64,000 nucleotides of DNA from Aquarana catesbeiana (GCF_042186555.1 NC_133328.1:66530235-66594234); one strand, 5' to 3'; counted from the first letter of the stretch, positions 1 to 11,411 are shown. The notes: generated by a model not told the origin, from the sequence alone. Numbers and translations: made by a program.

Positions 1-790
1 TGCGCTGTGAGGGAATGAGACTGGACTTTTCTAAGTTCAGCAGCCACCCCAAACCTGTTAGAACCCTCTTGGTTAGATCGAGGTCCATGATCAACTGTTC
101 TGGGGATACTGCAAAAAGAAGCAGGTCGTCCAGATAGGCTATAACTGATACCCCCTGGAGTCGCAGGAAGGCCAACGCCTCTGCCAGTACCTTTGTGAAT
201 ATGCGGGGCGAGGAGGATAGCCCGAAGGGCAGTGCTTGAAACTGCAGATGCAGTATTGTGCCCTGCAGGTCTACTGCTAAACGGAGGAACCTCTGGGAGG
301 TTTCTGCGATAGGGACGTGTAAATATGCGTCTCTGAGATCCAGAGACACCATATAACAGTTGTGTGGTAACAGGGCCCTGACCGTAAAGATTGACTCCAT
401 GCGGAATCTTTTGTAGCAAATTGACCTGTTTAAGGGTTTTAAATTCAGAATCAATCTGAATTTTCCCGAGGGCTTCTTCACCACAAATACGTGGGAATAG
501 AACCCCTCTCCTTCCTGCCCCCTTGGTACTCTGTGAACTACGTTCAGAATCTCCAGTTCCTTCAGGGCGTCCACCAAAGCTTCGGCCTTTGCTGTGCAGC
601 TGGGAAGCTTCGTAACAAGGAACCTTTGCGGGGGTGGCCTTGAGAATTCCAAGAGATACCCCCTTCTTATGACCCCCAGGATGAATCGATTGGGTGAGAG
701 GGTCTCCCACTGTGGAAGGAAGGCCCCCAGTCTTCCTCCCACCGTCCCTAGAGAGTCATTGATCTTTACGGGCCTTCTCAGGAGGGCGAA
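1..790 (-). CDS. DIRS ORF2, reverse transcriptase (partial, open to window edge)
   Basis: The minus strand stays open from about 790 to base 1 in one frame. It overlaps the end of ORF1 (stop at 756-758) in a shifted frame, as is usual for DIRS elements. The conserved N-terminal block (VGGRLGAFLPQWE) is at about 735-700. The fingers motif with KKPSGKIRLILNLKPLN is near 490-430, the first catalytic aspartate region (SLDLRDAYLHVPI) near 345-310, and the palm YLDD box at 125-136. These four blocks in order identify a DIRS-like reverse transcriptase, which copies element RNA into cDNA. No stop or frameshift is visible here, unlike in the upstream gag. The product continues outside the window into RNase H and recombinase domains if complete. 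No start codon was assigned because the translation mechanism (overlap, frameshift or re-initiation) cannot be read. Confidence 0.82.
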
Positions 791-2308
791 AAATCGCCCC
801 TCCTCTGCCCTTGCCTCTTTGGCCCCAAGTTTTCTTCCCTTGCTTGGGAGATTCCTTGCCTTTTTTCGGACGAAACCCCTTTCTCGTCTGAGCTGGGGCT
901 TTCCTCTTAGGCGGAAAGGACTTCTTTTTGTCCGCTGTACGGTCTAAGACCGTCTCTAAACCAGGGCCAAAGAGTAGATCACCTGTCAGGGGTATCCCGC
1001 ACAATTTAACCTTGGAGGCGGTGTCCCCCGGCCAAGTTTTCAGCCAGAGCGCTCTTCTGGCCGAATTCGCCAGCGCCGCTGATCTGGCCGACATACGGAC
1101 TGACTCTGCTGAGGCGTCTGCAATGTATGCGATTCCTCGCAGAATCGTGGGGAACGAGGCTAGGATAGTCTCCTTGGCTGTGCCAGCTTCAATGTGCTCC
1201 TGAATCTGGAAAAGCCAGTGCTCTAAATTGCGGGCTACGACCGTAACAGCCATTTCTGGCTTTAAGTTACCCACAGTTGAGTCCCACGTCTTTTTTAGAA
1301 GTGAGTCTATCCTTTTGTCCATGACATCCGACAAGGCCCCCATATCCTCGAATGCCAGGTCTGTGTGCCTAGAGACCTGAGAGAAGGCGGCATCCAACTT
1401 GGGATTTTTATTCCAAATGGACACTGGATCCTCTGAAAATGGAAACCTTCTTTTAAAGGGAGCTAGAAAAAAAGGGTTTCCTCTCAGGATCCTGCCACTC
1501 CTTCTTAATCGTTTCCACCAGAACTTCATGTACTGGAAAAACTTTTCTTTTTTGATCTCCCAAGCCCTTATACATAAGGTCGTGGAGAGATGGGGGTTTT
1601 TTTATCCTCGTGTATCCCGAGGGTTGTATATATTGCCCCCAAGAGATCTTCCACCTCATCCAGGGACAATTTATACCTGGAGATTTTCCTGGACTCCCCG
1701 TCCTGGTCCTCCCCTTCTGATTCCTCATGGGAATCAGACGTGCCACTGTCCGGTTGCCTCCGCTCCACCCCGGAAGGGCCTGACATCTCCTCTGCCATAA
1801 CTAAATTGGTAGATCTGGCAGGTGCAGAGCCCTGAGCATGAGGCGGGGTTGTGTCCTGCTGAATGGGTTTAGAGGGAAGCTTGAACGTCTCAAACAAGGT
1901 TTTAAAAGATGAAAAGGTGGATGACAACTCTTTCACAGAAGCTGCCAACCCACAAAACCTTAGTCCATGCTTCCCCTAAACTGTCTCTACAAGAGGCACA
2001 CTTCCTTTTAGAGACATGAGTGGACTTTGTTTTTTCTGTAGATTTCTGAAAATACATACAAAAAAACACATATTACTTTCAGCAAGTTTAAGTGGAAACA
2101 ACCCTGGGGGTGTACCAGAACCACCTTAAGGGAACTGCGCTCACCCCCCCACCCCCTGACCACCCAGGGGGACTGCCCTCCCTCTAAGTAAGGAACCATA
2201 CATGAGGGAGAGCAAACCTTAGATAGAGAGGACCCCTCCCCAGGGAACTCTTACCTTTGGAAGGCTGGAGACAGCGTCCGTATGAGCTGCAGCATCTGCC
2301 TCAGACAT
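756..2308 (-). pseudogene. DIRS ORF1 (gag-like), frameshifted, possible spliced 5' exon
   Basis: Gag-like protein of the DIRS element, expected to coat its RNA. The C-terminal half (756-1529) is open and ends in a basic K/R/P-rich tail. The preceding segment reads in a second frame (about 1570-1470), and the N-terminal part (1948-1570) in a third. The frame changes fall at or near homopolymers at 1594-1600 and about 1467-1473, so they may be mutations or assembly indels. Further upstream a cysteine-containing segment (KRKCASCRDSLGEAW) is readable at 2020-1965. It is preceded by a good acceptor at 2046, and a separate 18-codon exon (2308-2255, starting MSEADAAAHTD) has a consensus GTAAGA donor. 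Splicing joins the two in phase 0. No function beyond gag can be claimed. Confidence 0.7.
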
Positions 2309-2530
2309 GACTGCAGGTGGTTGCCTGTGTAGAGTCTCACACTGTGTACATGTGAACCGACTCACTCCAGCCTGAGCCCGGCCCCCTATCAGCCCCGCGA
2401 CCCGGAACCGGAAGTCGCGGGTCAAAGGGAAAGCGTCCGCCCCCCCCCGCCGGAAATGACGTCACCCGTCGTCCGGCCCGCTGGTTCCAAACTTTTGCGG
2501 CCTGTATAGATACAGGGGAGAGCGGACTGT

Positions 2531-3114
2531 CTCCATGCTGCGGCCCTGTGGACGCGATAGGGGTCCCCCACGACCTGATGCCGCGCTCGGCAAGGAAGGG
2601 GTGGCTTCAGCTGCGGTAAGTACCGCCACTCTTCATCCTGGAAGCCCCTGCTTCCCTAGGGATGATTTTTTTAAAAAAGAGGCCACAGTCTCCCTGACTG
2701 CACCCGGCCTGGTTCCTCTGCACAGTGTCTCCCCACCGGAGGAAACACTAATAACTGAGGTCTGGCAGGGGAGGAGAGATTTTATGGGCTGGCGCAGTGT
2801 TTCCAGAGGAAGGGGAGGAGACTATCTCTCTATTGTGGCTGTCCTGAAATGACGGAAAGGGAAAAATTGCGATAACAATTCTTAACGATTAATCGTGCAG
2901 CTCTAATGTGAAGTGTAGTGTGTCGTAGAAAAACAAGAAGAAAACCCTGAATTGTGAATTTGGGGGGTGGGGGGGGTTAGGGAAGGGGACAATGTACCGC
3001 CATAAAGCACACAGTAGAATTTTATTCACATGTTCATAGAGAAATAATCATTTGCCAGGAGTAGAGAAAGATCATTTGCCAGAACATTCAATAATACCAT
3101 TATGGATAAATTTC

Positions 3115-3154
<40 letters not shown>

Positions 3155-3256
3155 AAAATCCTGTTAGATTCCCATGCCAGTGTTTTGAATCCAACATTTG
3201 ATTTTGTGATGTGCATGTGCTTTACAATAAATATGTCTGAACTACAGTCACAGTTA
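2531..3256. other. Unassigned intronic DNA with poly-A tract
   Basis: No coding or transposon signature recognised. Contains a G-rich patch (2960-2985) and 33 consecutive A at 3117-3149. Confidence 0.5.
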
Positions 3257-3569
3257 TGCCGCGTACACACGGTTTTCCGACGTGAAATGTTCGATGGGAG
3301 CTTGTTGTCAGAAATTCCGACCGTGAGTACACAATTCCGATGCACAAAGTTCCACGCATGCTCGGAATCAAGCAGAAGAGCCGCACTGGCTATTGAACTT
3401 CATTTTTCTCAGCTCGTCGTATGCGATGTATGTCACCGCGTTCTTGACGTTCGGAATTTCCAACAAGATTTGTGTGACCGTGTGTATGCAGGACAAGTTT
3501 GAGCCAACATTCATCCGAAAAAAAAACACGGATTTTGTTGTTGGAATGTGCGATCGTGTGTACGTGGCA
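3257..3569. mobile_element. Harbinger-type MITE, 313 bp, TTA target duplication
   Basis: Ends are TGCCGCGTACACAC and, inverted, TGCCACGTACACAC. Exact TTA duplications flank it at 3254-3256 and 3570-3572, the 3-bp TWA target typical of PIF/Harbinger. Its left part matches the left end of the 7.6-kb Harbinger element at 39504. Its right part (3388-3569) matches that element's right end (46946-47131) almost base for base, so it looks like an internal-deletion derivative of that family. Confidence 0.88.
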
Positions 3570-3819
3570 TTAGAATTCCATCTTTTTCTCAATTTTCAAA
3601 ACCTTTCCATCCTCCTCCTTCTATTTTCCTTGTCACTCAAGTCAAAAACAGTCGTCTATTTGACCCCAATTAATGCTTAGATAATTAAACACACGTTCTG
3701 AAAACTTATTTTTTCTAACAAAATTCTCCTGGTTTGGTGGCCAGCTTTAGCCAGCAGGTATGAAAATGGACCCCTGACCCCCATGCAGTGCGTTGGCTTG
3801 GTGTGATGATGTTCTACAC

Positions 3820-4439
3820 CAGGGGTCTCCAAACTCTCTAAACGAAGGGCCAGTTTACGGTCCTTCAGACTTTAGGGGGGCTGGAATGTGGCCAGTGGAA
3901 GTAGAGAATGCCCCTGTGTCAATGTTAGTAAACAATGCTCCATCATTGGTATCAGGGGAAGGAATTGTGACCCATCATTGGTGTCAGGAATGATGCCCCA
4001 CTTTTGGTGTCAGGAATGATGTCCCACTTTTGGTGTCAGGAATGATGCCCCACTTTTGGTGTCAGGAATGATGCCCCACTTTTGGTGTCAGGAATGATGT
4101 CCCACTTTTGGTGTCAGGAATGATGTCCCACTTTTGGTGTCAGGAATGATGTCCCACTTTTGGTGTCAGGAATGATGTCCCACTTTTGGTGTCAGGAATG
4201 ATGTCCCACTTTTGGTGTCAGGAATGATGCCCCACTTTTGGTGTCAGGAATGATGCCCCACTTTTGGTGTCAGGAATGATGCCCCACTTTTGGTGTCAGT
4301 CTGAGAAATACTGCCTCATATCAGTAGGAGGAATAATGCCCCATTATTAATGTCAGTGGGAGGAATATTGCCCTCAGGGCCAGATAATGGCAAGCAAAGG
4401 GCCTCATCTGGTCCCCGGGCCACAATTTGGAGAACACTG
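3820..4439. mobile_element. hAT MITE, 620 bp, 8-bp target duplication
   Basis: Begins CAGGGGTCTCCAAACTC and ends TTGGAGAACACTG. Perfect 8-bp duplications TTCTACAC flank it at 3812-3819 and 4440-4447. Terminal CAGGG and an 8-bp duplication are the hAT signature. Half of its length is the minisatellite listed next. Confidence 0.9.
3979..4299. repeat. 26-bp minisatellite, about 12 copies
   Basis: The unit AGGAATGATGCCCCACTTTT plus GGTGTC is repeated head to tail. Copies differ mainly at one position (GCCCC versus GTCCC). It expanded inside the hAT MITE. Confidence 0.95.
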
Positions 4440-4870
4440 TTCTACACCAAAAGCACACAGAAGAGGGAAACAATGCTACCACAGCAATAGAAGCTTGTAT
4501 TTAGTGTTCTCGCCTTACCACAGGAAGTGTATAGGGACCACAGAAACTGGCAGGATCACCAGGTAAATACTATATCTTTACTTCTAATACGTTTAAAAGA
4601 CATGCACTACTATTGCATATAAGTACTACAAAAGGAACTATTTATGAATAATCATTTTTCAGCATACAAGCCTGTTATGAAATTTTTAGCCTCCAGCATT
4701 AAAAACGCTTAAAATATATTCTCTCTTTTTGATTGTTGAAGTGGTGCCAGTTACTGCATGAAACCTCATTTTAACTTAATATACGATAAGGCAGCTGGAT
4801 CTATCCGGCTCTCAGTAGTTAGCATTTTGTTGTGTTACCACTTGAGTTTTCAGTAAAATCATTTTTATGG

Positions 4871-4905
<35 letters not shown>

Positions 4906-4961
4906 AAAAAAGGGGGAGGACAAACATCCAGTTTGATGAAAACATGATTGCAGTAACCTAC
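4440..4961. other. MAP3K8 intron, no recognised element; long poly-A
   Basis: Nothing recognised except about 33 A at 4870-4903, some 60 bases downstream (in gene sense) of the exon donor at 4961. Confidence 0.5.
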
Positions 4962-5129
4962 CAGCTTACACGCCATTCTCTTTCTGGTCGCTGTATCCTG
5001 TGCCAAGTGGACTTTCCCAAAAGCCCCCCTGGGGATTAACTCTGAGCCGTGGCTCTGGTATGTCATCTTCCATGGAAATAGCAGCACGTCGCTGTCTGTC
5101 TGGTATCGCCCATCCTTGATGGTGAGCAT
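4962..5129 (-). CDS. MAP3K8: MAP3K8 (Tpl2/Cot) coding exon 2: start of kinase domain
   Basis: A 168-nt exon (56 codons, phase 0 at both ends), with acceptor CTCTAG just before 5129 and donor GTAGGT from 4961. It reads DGRYQTDSDVLLFPWKMTY, then IPRGAFGKVHLAQD and RMACKL. This is the beginning of the MAP3K8 catalytic domain, the MAP3 kinase that activates MEK1/2 downstream of TLR and TNF receptors and is held by NF-kB1 p105 (family knowledge). The glycine loop is P-x-G-x-x-G, the unusual form that characterises this kinase, and the lysine of ACKL is the expected ATP-binding residue (about residue 165 here, 167 in the human protein). The catalytic loop, DFG and C-terminal degron exons are absent and must lie left of base 1. 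No damage is seen, so the gene appears functional. Confidence 0.94.
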
Positions 5130-5690
5130 CTAGAGGAGAGAGATTAAATATTCATTTCTGTCTCTTACCTATTCATCTTTGGCAATATATCAACACTTAC
5201 TGTGCATACTTCTCTATTAGAACTAAGAAAGAGACTTTATATATATAATGATAAAAATACTGTCACAGTAACAATTATAATAAAAAATGCATAACTAAAA
5301 ACTGGAGTTTTTTTTTTTTTTTTCACTATATCAAAGTCAAGATAAAAGAAATCACCAAAAAGCATAGATATTGATACATGAGTGTTATGTATAGAGGTAT
5401 ACAAGGTTCAAAATCAAAACAGTGTCACACAGTTATAAATACTGTATTGTGAGTGAGAAATGCAAGAATTCGGTGAGTGTAAAAAGATGTCCGCTTGGTG
5501 ACTTCAGACTGTAGGCGTATTGCGGCTGAGTGCAGGGTGTACCAAGATGGCCATTACGGAACGTTACGGAAGATTTGATGGGTCGCCTAATCGGACAGAA
5601 CACCGCCCATCAGTGCTGCATATTAGTGCCTCTTCATCAGTGCCGTTCAGTGTTGCCTCATTAGTGCCCATCAGTAAAGGAGAAAACTAA
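5130..5690. other. MAP3K8 intron, low-complexity
   Basis: AT-rich with a T-run at about 5307-5323. The stretch 5570-5680 has degenerate repeats around GCCCATCAGTGC. No element boundaries found. Confidence 0.45.
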
Positions 5691-6953
5691 TGTAGCACCC
5701 TGATGTTTAGGCAGGGTTGCTAGTAAATTTACCTGCCAGGTATAGTTGCCTTGGCCAATTGATAGGAGATCAATTGATTCCACCCCAATTCTGGAATTGC
5801 TGCACTTCTCTCTTCTGTCACTAGATAGCCAGTTATCTGGTGGCATTAGACAAGACAAGGGCATTGCAACAGGTTAGGAATAGATGGAACATCTCAGCTA
5901 ATGGGCAGGGATCTTCTTGGGTCCCTTGGCCTTCTAGGAGAGCCTATTTATTTGGGTGAGGTCAGGTAATCGTGGTTCTGTGCCACCTGGACGGCTGTCT
6001 GGCTGGACGTGTGTTGTGCTGCCCCGGGCTGCTAGGCCAGAGCCTGAGGCCTATCCCATGGACATCTGGCTGCTAGGCTGTCTGAGGGCCTATCCAGAAG
6101 CAAGAGAGTAGCGTAGGGTTGGGATTGTGGCTTGCAGTCCAACCAGTAGTGACGGTTCTGCCGGCCGAAGAACCTGTCGTGGTCGGAGGTAGAGGGGAAG
6201 CTGTTACCACTTAGTGACCATCCACCTTATTACCAGGGACCACTGTGAGTAGCTGAAGCAAGTACCAGAGCAGTATGCTCACCAACCGGGGACAGTGAAG
6301 GATTGGGAAACTTCAGCAGATGTCAAGCCAGGGACCCAGCCAGGGGAGGTGACGCTTGCAGAGCAGCCTTGTGTGCCAAGCCAGGGACCGAGCAGGCCAG
6401 TGGGGTGACGCTTGAGGAGTATCTTGGATGCCAAGCTAGGGACCCAGCAGGGAAGCGGGGGTGACGCTTGAGAAAGATACCAAGAGAGCAGGTTGGAAGA
6501 GCTCAAGAGATCCAGTGGCAGTGGATCAGCAAGTCTAGTGAGAGAGACTGGGAGCTCAGTTGAGTGAAGATCTACAATAGGAGATTGTAGAGGAAGTGAA
6601 AGAGTTCATTGTAACCTTTATTAGAAACTGTTCAAGATTGTTGCCATAGGAGACAGCGTGTCTACACATGCAGATGTGGTCCCCGGCTGGGTGCCTTTCC
6701 CTGCATGGCTGTTCACCCTTTAGAAGTCTCAGAGTCTGCCAATTAACATTGCAAACCCTAACAGCCCTAAACCCTCTCTCCCACAGTTCTGTTAAGAGAA
6801 AATAACTTTACATTCAAGAAGTGTCTGGCGCCCATAAATCTACCTTGCATTACAACCACCATGCCTGGTAACCCACTCTACACAGAAGGATGTCAGCTGT
6901 CCCTAACTCTGGAGGTTCTCATTAGACCAAAGGGAACCCGGGACTTGGCTACA
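5691..6953 (+). mobile_element. Probable solo LTR (about 1.26 kb)
   Basis: The segment opens TGTAGCACCC and closes GGCTACA, with the TG...CA ends of an LTR. It has no internal coding region, and flanks CTAA and CTTA are only an imperfect 4-bp duplication. It contains three imperfect copies of a roughly 60-bp unit (6320-6470) built around AGGGACCCAGC and GTGACGCTTG. The composition resembles frog Gypsy-type LTRs. Boundaries and class are inferred. Confidence 0.45.
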
Positions 6954-7228
6954 CTTATTTACAACATTTTATAACAAAAATGAAGAAAAACTTTTATTTT
7001 TGTCAAAATTTTGGGTCTTATTTTTATTATCTCTTTAGCAAAAAACAAACAAAAAATTGTGGTGATTAAATACAACCAAAAGAAAGCTTGGTTTGTGGTA
7101 AAGAAAATTATCATTTGGGTACAGTATTGCATGACCGCGCAATTTTCATTCAAAGTGTGACAATGCTGAAAGCCAAAAATTGGCCTGGGCAGGAAGGGGT
7201 GAAAGTGCCCAGTATTGAAGTGGTTAAG
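6954..7228. mobile_element. Right-end fragment of AACCACTT-family DNA element
   Basis: The end segment GGCCTGGGCAGGAAGGGGTG followed by TATTGAAGTGGTTAA at about 7180-7228 matches the right end of the full copy at 17285-18486. Only about 275 bp of the family is present. Confidence 0.6.
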
Positions 7229-7399
7229 GAAGGTTCCATGGCAGCGGGCTCATTTGCCTCAGAAGGAATAGCTGTGGAGCTCCTCGCCCTCCCGCCCTGT
7301 TTTATGTCCCAGCCTTTATTGTGTGACTTTTTAATTAAGGGGGGAAAACAAAATCTAATTGTATTTTTCCTGGATTTTAGTGACTAGATGAATTTATTT

Positions 7400-8213
7400 A
7401 TTAACCACTTAAGGACCGAGCCTCTTTTTCAGATTTGATGTTTACAAGTTAAAAGCTGTTTTTTTGCTAGAAAATTACTTAGAACCCCCAAACATTATAC
7501 ATTCTTTTTCTAACACCCTAGAGAATAAAATGTTGGTCGTTGCAATACTTTGTCACACCGTATTTGCGCAGCGGTCTTACAAGCGCACTTTTTTTTTAAG
7601 AAAATACACTTTGAATTAAAGACAACAGTAAAGTTAGCCCAATTTTTTTTTATATTGTGAAAGATAACGTTATGCCGAGTAAATTGATACCCAACATGTC
7701 ATGCTTCAAAATTGCGCCCGCTTGTGGAATGGCGACAAACTTTTACCCTTAAAAATCTCCATAGGTGACGTTTAAAAAATTCTACAGGTTGCATGTTTTG
7801 AGTTACAGAGGAGGTCTAGGGCTTTTTTTATTATTTTTTTATGTATTTTTATTATTTTTTGATTATTGCTCTCGCTTTACCAATCATGGCGATACCTCAC
7901 ATGTGTGTTTTGAACACCGTTTTGATATGTAGGCGTTACTCACGTATGAGCTTCTGCACGCGAGCTTGGCGGCACGGGGCGCATTTAAATTTTTTTTTTT
8001 TATTTTTCTTATTTATTTTACCTTTTATTTTTACACTTTTTTTTTTTTTAAAGGTGTCACTTTTATTCCTATTACAAGGAATGTAAACATCCCTTGTAAA
8101 AGAAAAAAAAGCATGACAGGACCTCTTAAATATGAGATCTGGAGTCAAAAGACCTCAAATCTCATATTTACACTAAAATGCAATAAAAAAAAAAAAAAAA
8201 AAAAAATGTTGTC

Positions 8214-8251
<38 letters not shown>

Positions 8252-8550
8252 TATGTCTCTTTAAGAGCTATGGGCAGAAGTGGCGTTTTGACGTCGCTTC
8301 CGCCCTGCAATGGTATGGAAACGGATGGGGGCCATCTTCCCCTCACTCGTCTCCATACCCAGCAAGGGACAACATCCGATCGCCTCCGCTGCTGCCGACA
8401 GCTCTGGTAAGCGGCGGAGGGCACCTGAGTGCGGCGGGAGGGGGGGGGGTCCCCTCTCCCACCGCGATAAAAGTGATATCGCTGCGAATCCGCCGCAGAG
8501 ACCACCATTATCGGAAAATGGACCGAAGAAGAGGATAGTGGGGTTTGGCA
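7400..8550. mobile_element. AACCACTT-family element, left end and body
   Basis: Begins TTAACCACTTAAGGACCGAG at about 7402. Part of its interior (8050-8200, around ATGACAGGACCTCTTAAATATGAGAT) recurs inverted at 19860-19950. Contains A-runs at about 8183-8203 and 8217-8247, and a CG-rich tail with no believable gene. The right terminus is not defined. Confidence 0.5.
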
Positions 8551-9375
8551 GCTAGCTGCTGCCATAACAATGATATTCCGCTTCAAAAGTTAGGACATAT
8601 CGTTGTGTTTTTTCATGATGGGAAAACTGCACAGCATTTCACTTGCAGAGACATGAGCTTACATCCGTTTTCATGTACATTTTAGTGAGTTTTTATGCAT
8701 ACTGATATTAGTTTTCATGTGCATCAGTTATGTGCCCTGTTCATAGACATTGCAGATCCCTGTGCAGAAAAACATCCACACGGTGTGGCGTGAACAGGGC
8801 ACATAGAGAACCATTGTTTTCTTTGAGCCCTTGCAGAAAAACGGACGGCTCTGCACCATGGTATGAATGAAGCCTTAAGAATTTTCAAAGCTATAGCAGG
8901 CAATGAGTGCAGAGCCCCTTCAGATATTTGCTTGTGCAGAGCTATTCTCTAAATCTCTATATAAATGAAACATTAAATGAAAGAAAAAAAAAAAAAAAAA
9001 AAAAGGAGTTTGCCATTGCAGACCTTCTGAAGATGCTAGTTGCCTGCCCTTCCTCAAGGTAGCTTTGCCCTAAACTTCCTATACATAGGATGCAGCGTGG
9101 TTTATGTCAAGAGCCTGAAAAGTTAAGTTATGGGAAAGCTAACTGGCTAATTATGATGCAATTGGAGAATAAACACACAGCGATCATAAGCATTGACGCA
9201 TCAAACCGTCAGCAGATGAGGTGAGATATTCCGTGTGAAGCAACAAACACGAATGCTGGTACTAGGTGTGGTGTGTATACAATTTAGCCCACGGCAAGAC
9301 AGCAGTTTCCGATTGTAAACATCACTCTGTGTGTAGACACTCTTCCAACAGAAAGCTCAGTGCTAACTTCACAAT
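8551..9375. other. Unassigned intronic DNA
   Basis: No gene or element end recognised. A-run at about 8982-9004. Confidence 0.5.
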
Positions 9376-9552
9376 GGGGTCAATTTACTAAAACTGGAGA
9401 GTGCAAAATCTGGTGCAGCTGTGCATGGTAGACAATCAGCTTCTAACTTCAGCTTGTTCAACTAAGCTTTGATAATAAAACCTGGAAGCTGATTGGTTTC
9501 TATGCAAAGCTGCACCAGATTTTCCACTCTTCAGTTATAGTAAATAAACCCC
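9376..9552. mobile_element. Fold-back MITE, 177 bp
   Basis: Ends GGGGTCAATTTACTAAA and, inverted, GGGGTTTATTTACTATAA. Subterminal CTGGTGCAGCTGTGCAT pairs with TGCAAAGCTGCACCAG. Same family as 25550-25726; a fragment lies at 20409-20462. Confidence 0.75.
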
Positions 9553-9777
9553 TGTGTTTTATTTATCAGTGCAGGCAGTGGTTGTTAAAGTAGGACAGCT
9601 AGGTTAAAATAGAGATTATATCAGTGAGGGCTTCACGGGGGCTAATGTTTGCACGACTACCTTTGTAAGAATTTCAGCAGCTGAATTATGAAAGTTTTAT
9701 TACTAATTGGGGCAAACGTGAGCTTATAGTGTGGTTTCTTAACCACTTAAACACCACGTCTCTTTCTGAGATTTGTT

Positions 9778-10277
9778 NNNNNNNNNNNNNNNNNNNNNNN
9801 NNNNNNNNNNNNNNNNNNNNNNNNNNNNNNNNNNNNNNNNNNNNNNNNNNNNNNNNNNNNNNNNNNNNNNNNNNNNNNNNNNNNNNNNNNNNNNNNNNNN
9901 NNNNNNNNNNNNNNNNNNNNNNNNNNNNNNNNNNNNNNNNNNNNNNNNNNNNNNNNNNNNNNNNNNNNNNNNNNNNNNNNNNNNNNNNNNNNNNNNNNNN
10001 NNNNNNNNNNNNNNNNNNNNNNNNNNNNNNNNNNNNNNNNNNNNNNNNNNNNNNNNNNNNNNNNNNNNNNNNNNNNNNNNNNNNNNNNNNNNNNNNNNNN
10101 NNNNNNNNNNNNNNNNNNNNNNNNNNNNNNNNNNNNNNNNNNNNNNNNNNNNNNNNNNNNNNNNNNNNNNNNNNNNNNNNNNNNNNNNNNNNNNNNNNNN
10201 NNNNNNNNNNNNNNNNNNNNNNNNNNNNNNNNNNNNNNNNNNNNNNNNNNNNNNNNNNNNNNNNNNNNNNNNNNNNN
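9778..10277. other. Assembly gap of 500 N
   Basis: Exactly 500 N, which looks like a gap of fixed or estimated size. The left flank (9740-9777, AACCACTTAAACACC) is the start of another AACCACTT element. The right flank is a purine microsatellite. Reading frames drawn across it are meaningless. Confidence 0.98.
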
Positions 10278-10374
10278 AGAGGGGGAGAGGGGGAGAGGGG
10301 GAGAGAGGGGGAGAGGGGGAGAGAGGGAGAGGGAGAGGGAGAGGGAGAGGGAGAGGAGAGGGAGAGGAGAGGGA

Positions 10375-10408
<34 letters not shown>
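10278..10408. repeat. (GGGAGA)n / (GA)n microsatellite
   Basis: Pure purine run of GAGAGGGG, GGGAGA and finally GA units, directly right of the gap and the likely reason the assembly broke there. Confidence 0.97.
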
Positions 10409-10410
<2 letters not shown>

Positions 10411-11090
10411 CAGAGCATTTACAACTACTTTAACAGTGTGACAGAAACACCAATATAACTGAATGTAATCATTTGTCTATGTAGCCTATTTAAGCAGCTT
10501 GAATGCTTCTCATCCACAATCTGTATACTAAAATGACACTAAAATTATGCTTTTTTTTGCCAAAAACAAATTACATACACACCCACTACCTAATGGCCCT
10601 GTAATCAATTTTCATTAAATTATTTCTTAGACCTCATGCACACTGGGAATTTAACCCTGGCTCTTATTTGCAGGTGAAAGGTACAGGGGCACCCTCCAGT
10701 CCTGCTGCCGGACATCTGAGCTGCTGCATTCCAGGCATTCATCCCTAGGCACATATTACCCTTAACATAATTTCGCTTGGTGCAGAGTCCAGCCCAAACC
10801 AACTGCAGCAGGTGTCGGACTCCTATAGATTTTTAGAGGGGCTAGACTATGCACCTATACCTTCCATCCACACCTAATGCTGCAGTCTCATGCACCAGGG
10901 ATAAATGCCTGTTTGTTTGGGACAAGTATTGCCCATTAGTTGCAGTTCATGTACACTGATCTATACACACTACAAATCCTATAGCCCAGCAAGTGAGGGT
11001 GACTACATTCCTACATACAGTGGGACCGTGGACAATTGCACCTAGTCACCCTCTAACAGGACGTTTGATCACACACCTTTTAATAAATCA
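10409..11090. other. Unassigned intronic DNA
   Basis: No coding or repeat boundary recognised. Confidence 0.5.
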
Positions 11091-11410
11091 CTTTAACCAC
11101 TTCAGTCCCGGAAGATTTTACCCCCTTAACGACCAGAGCATTTTTTTGCGATACAGCACTGTGTCGCTTTAACTGACGATTGCGCGGTCGTGCGACGTTG
11201 TACCCAAACAAAATTAACGTCCTTTTTTCCCCGCAAATAGAGCCCTCTGCGGGTTTTATTTTTTGTGCTATAAAACAAAAACAAAAAAAAAACACAACAA
11301 TTTTGGGAAAAAAAGCAATATTTTTCACTTTTTGCTATAATAAACACCCCCCAAAAAATATATTAAAAAAACGAATTTCTTCCTCACTTTAGGCCGATAT
11401 ACATTCTACT
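11091..11410. mobile_element. AACCACTT-family fragment, left end
   Basis: TTTAACCACTTCAGTCCCGG, then the conserved block with TTTTGCGATACAGCACTGTG and GTGCGACGTTGTACCCAAA, shared with 13884-14110 and, inverted, 18350-18486. The right half is missing. Confidence 0.7.
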
Positions 11411-11411
11411 A

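Larger units (their letters stand above)
1..2530 (-). mobile_element. DIRS-type retrotransposon, 5' part (continues past left edge)
   Basis: A minus-strand element whose gag-like ORF1 (756-2308) is followed by an overlapping reverse-transcriptase ORF reaching base 1. Domain order and protein style match DIRS-1 elements of frogs and fish (family knowledge). RNase H, tyrosine recombinase and the far terminus would lie beyond base 1. The GC- and CpG-rich stretch at about 2340-2540 just upstream of ORF1 could be its leader or promoter, but I could not define the terminal repeat, so the right boundary is approximate. It lies in a MAP3K8 intron, in the same orientation as the gene. Confidence 0.8.

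Noticed and set aside
4812..4961. Extension of the MAP3K8 exon downstream of ACKL (frame continues into VGYCNHVF and a phenylalanine run)
   Set aside because: A GTAGGT donor follows ACKL, the next residues do not match the kinase, and the frame runs into a poly-A/T tract.
9729..10441. Frames spanning the N gap with RERERE tails
   Set aside because: They consist of undetermined bases and a GA microsatellite.
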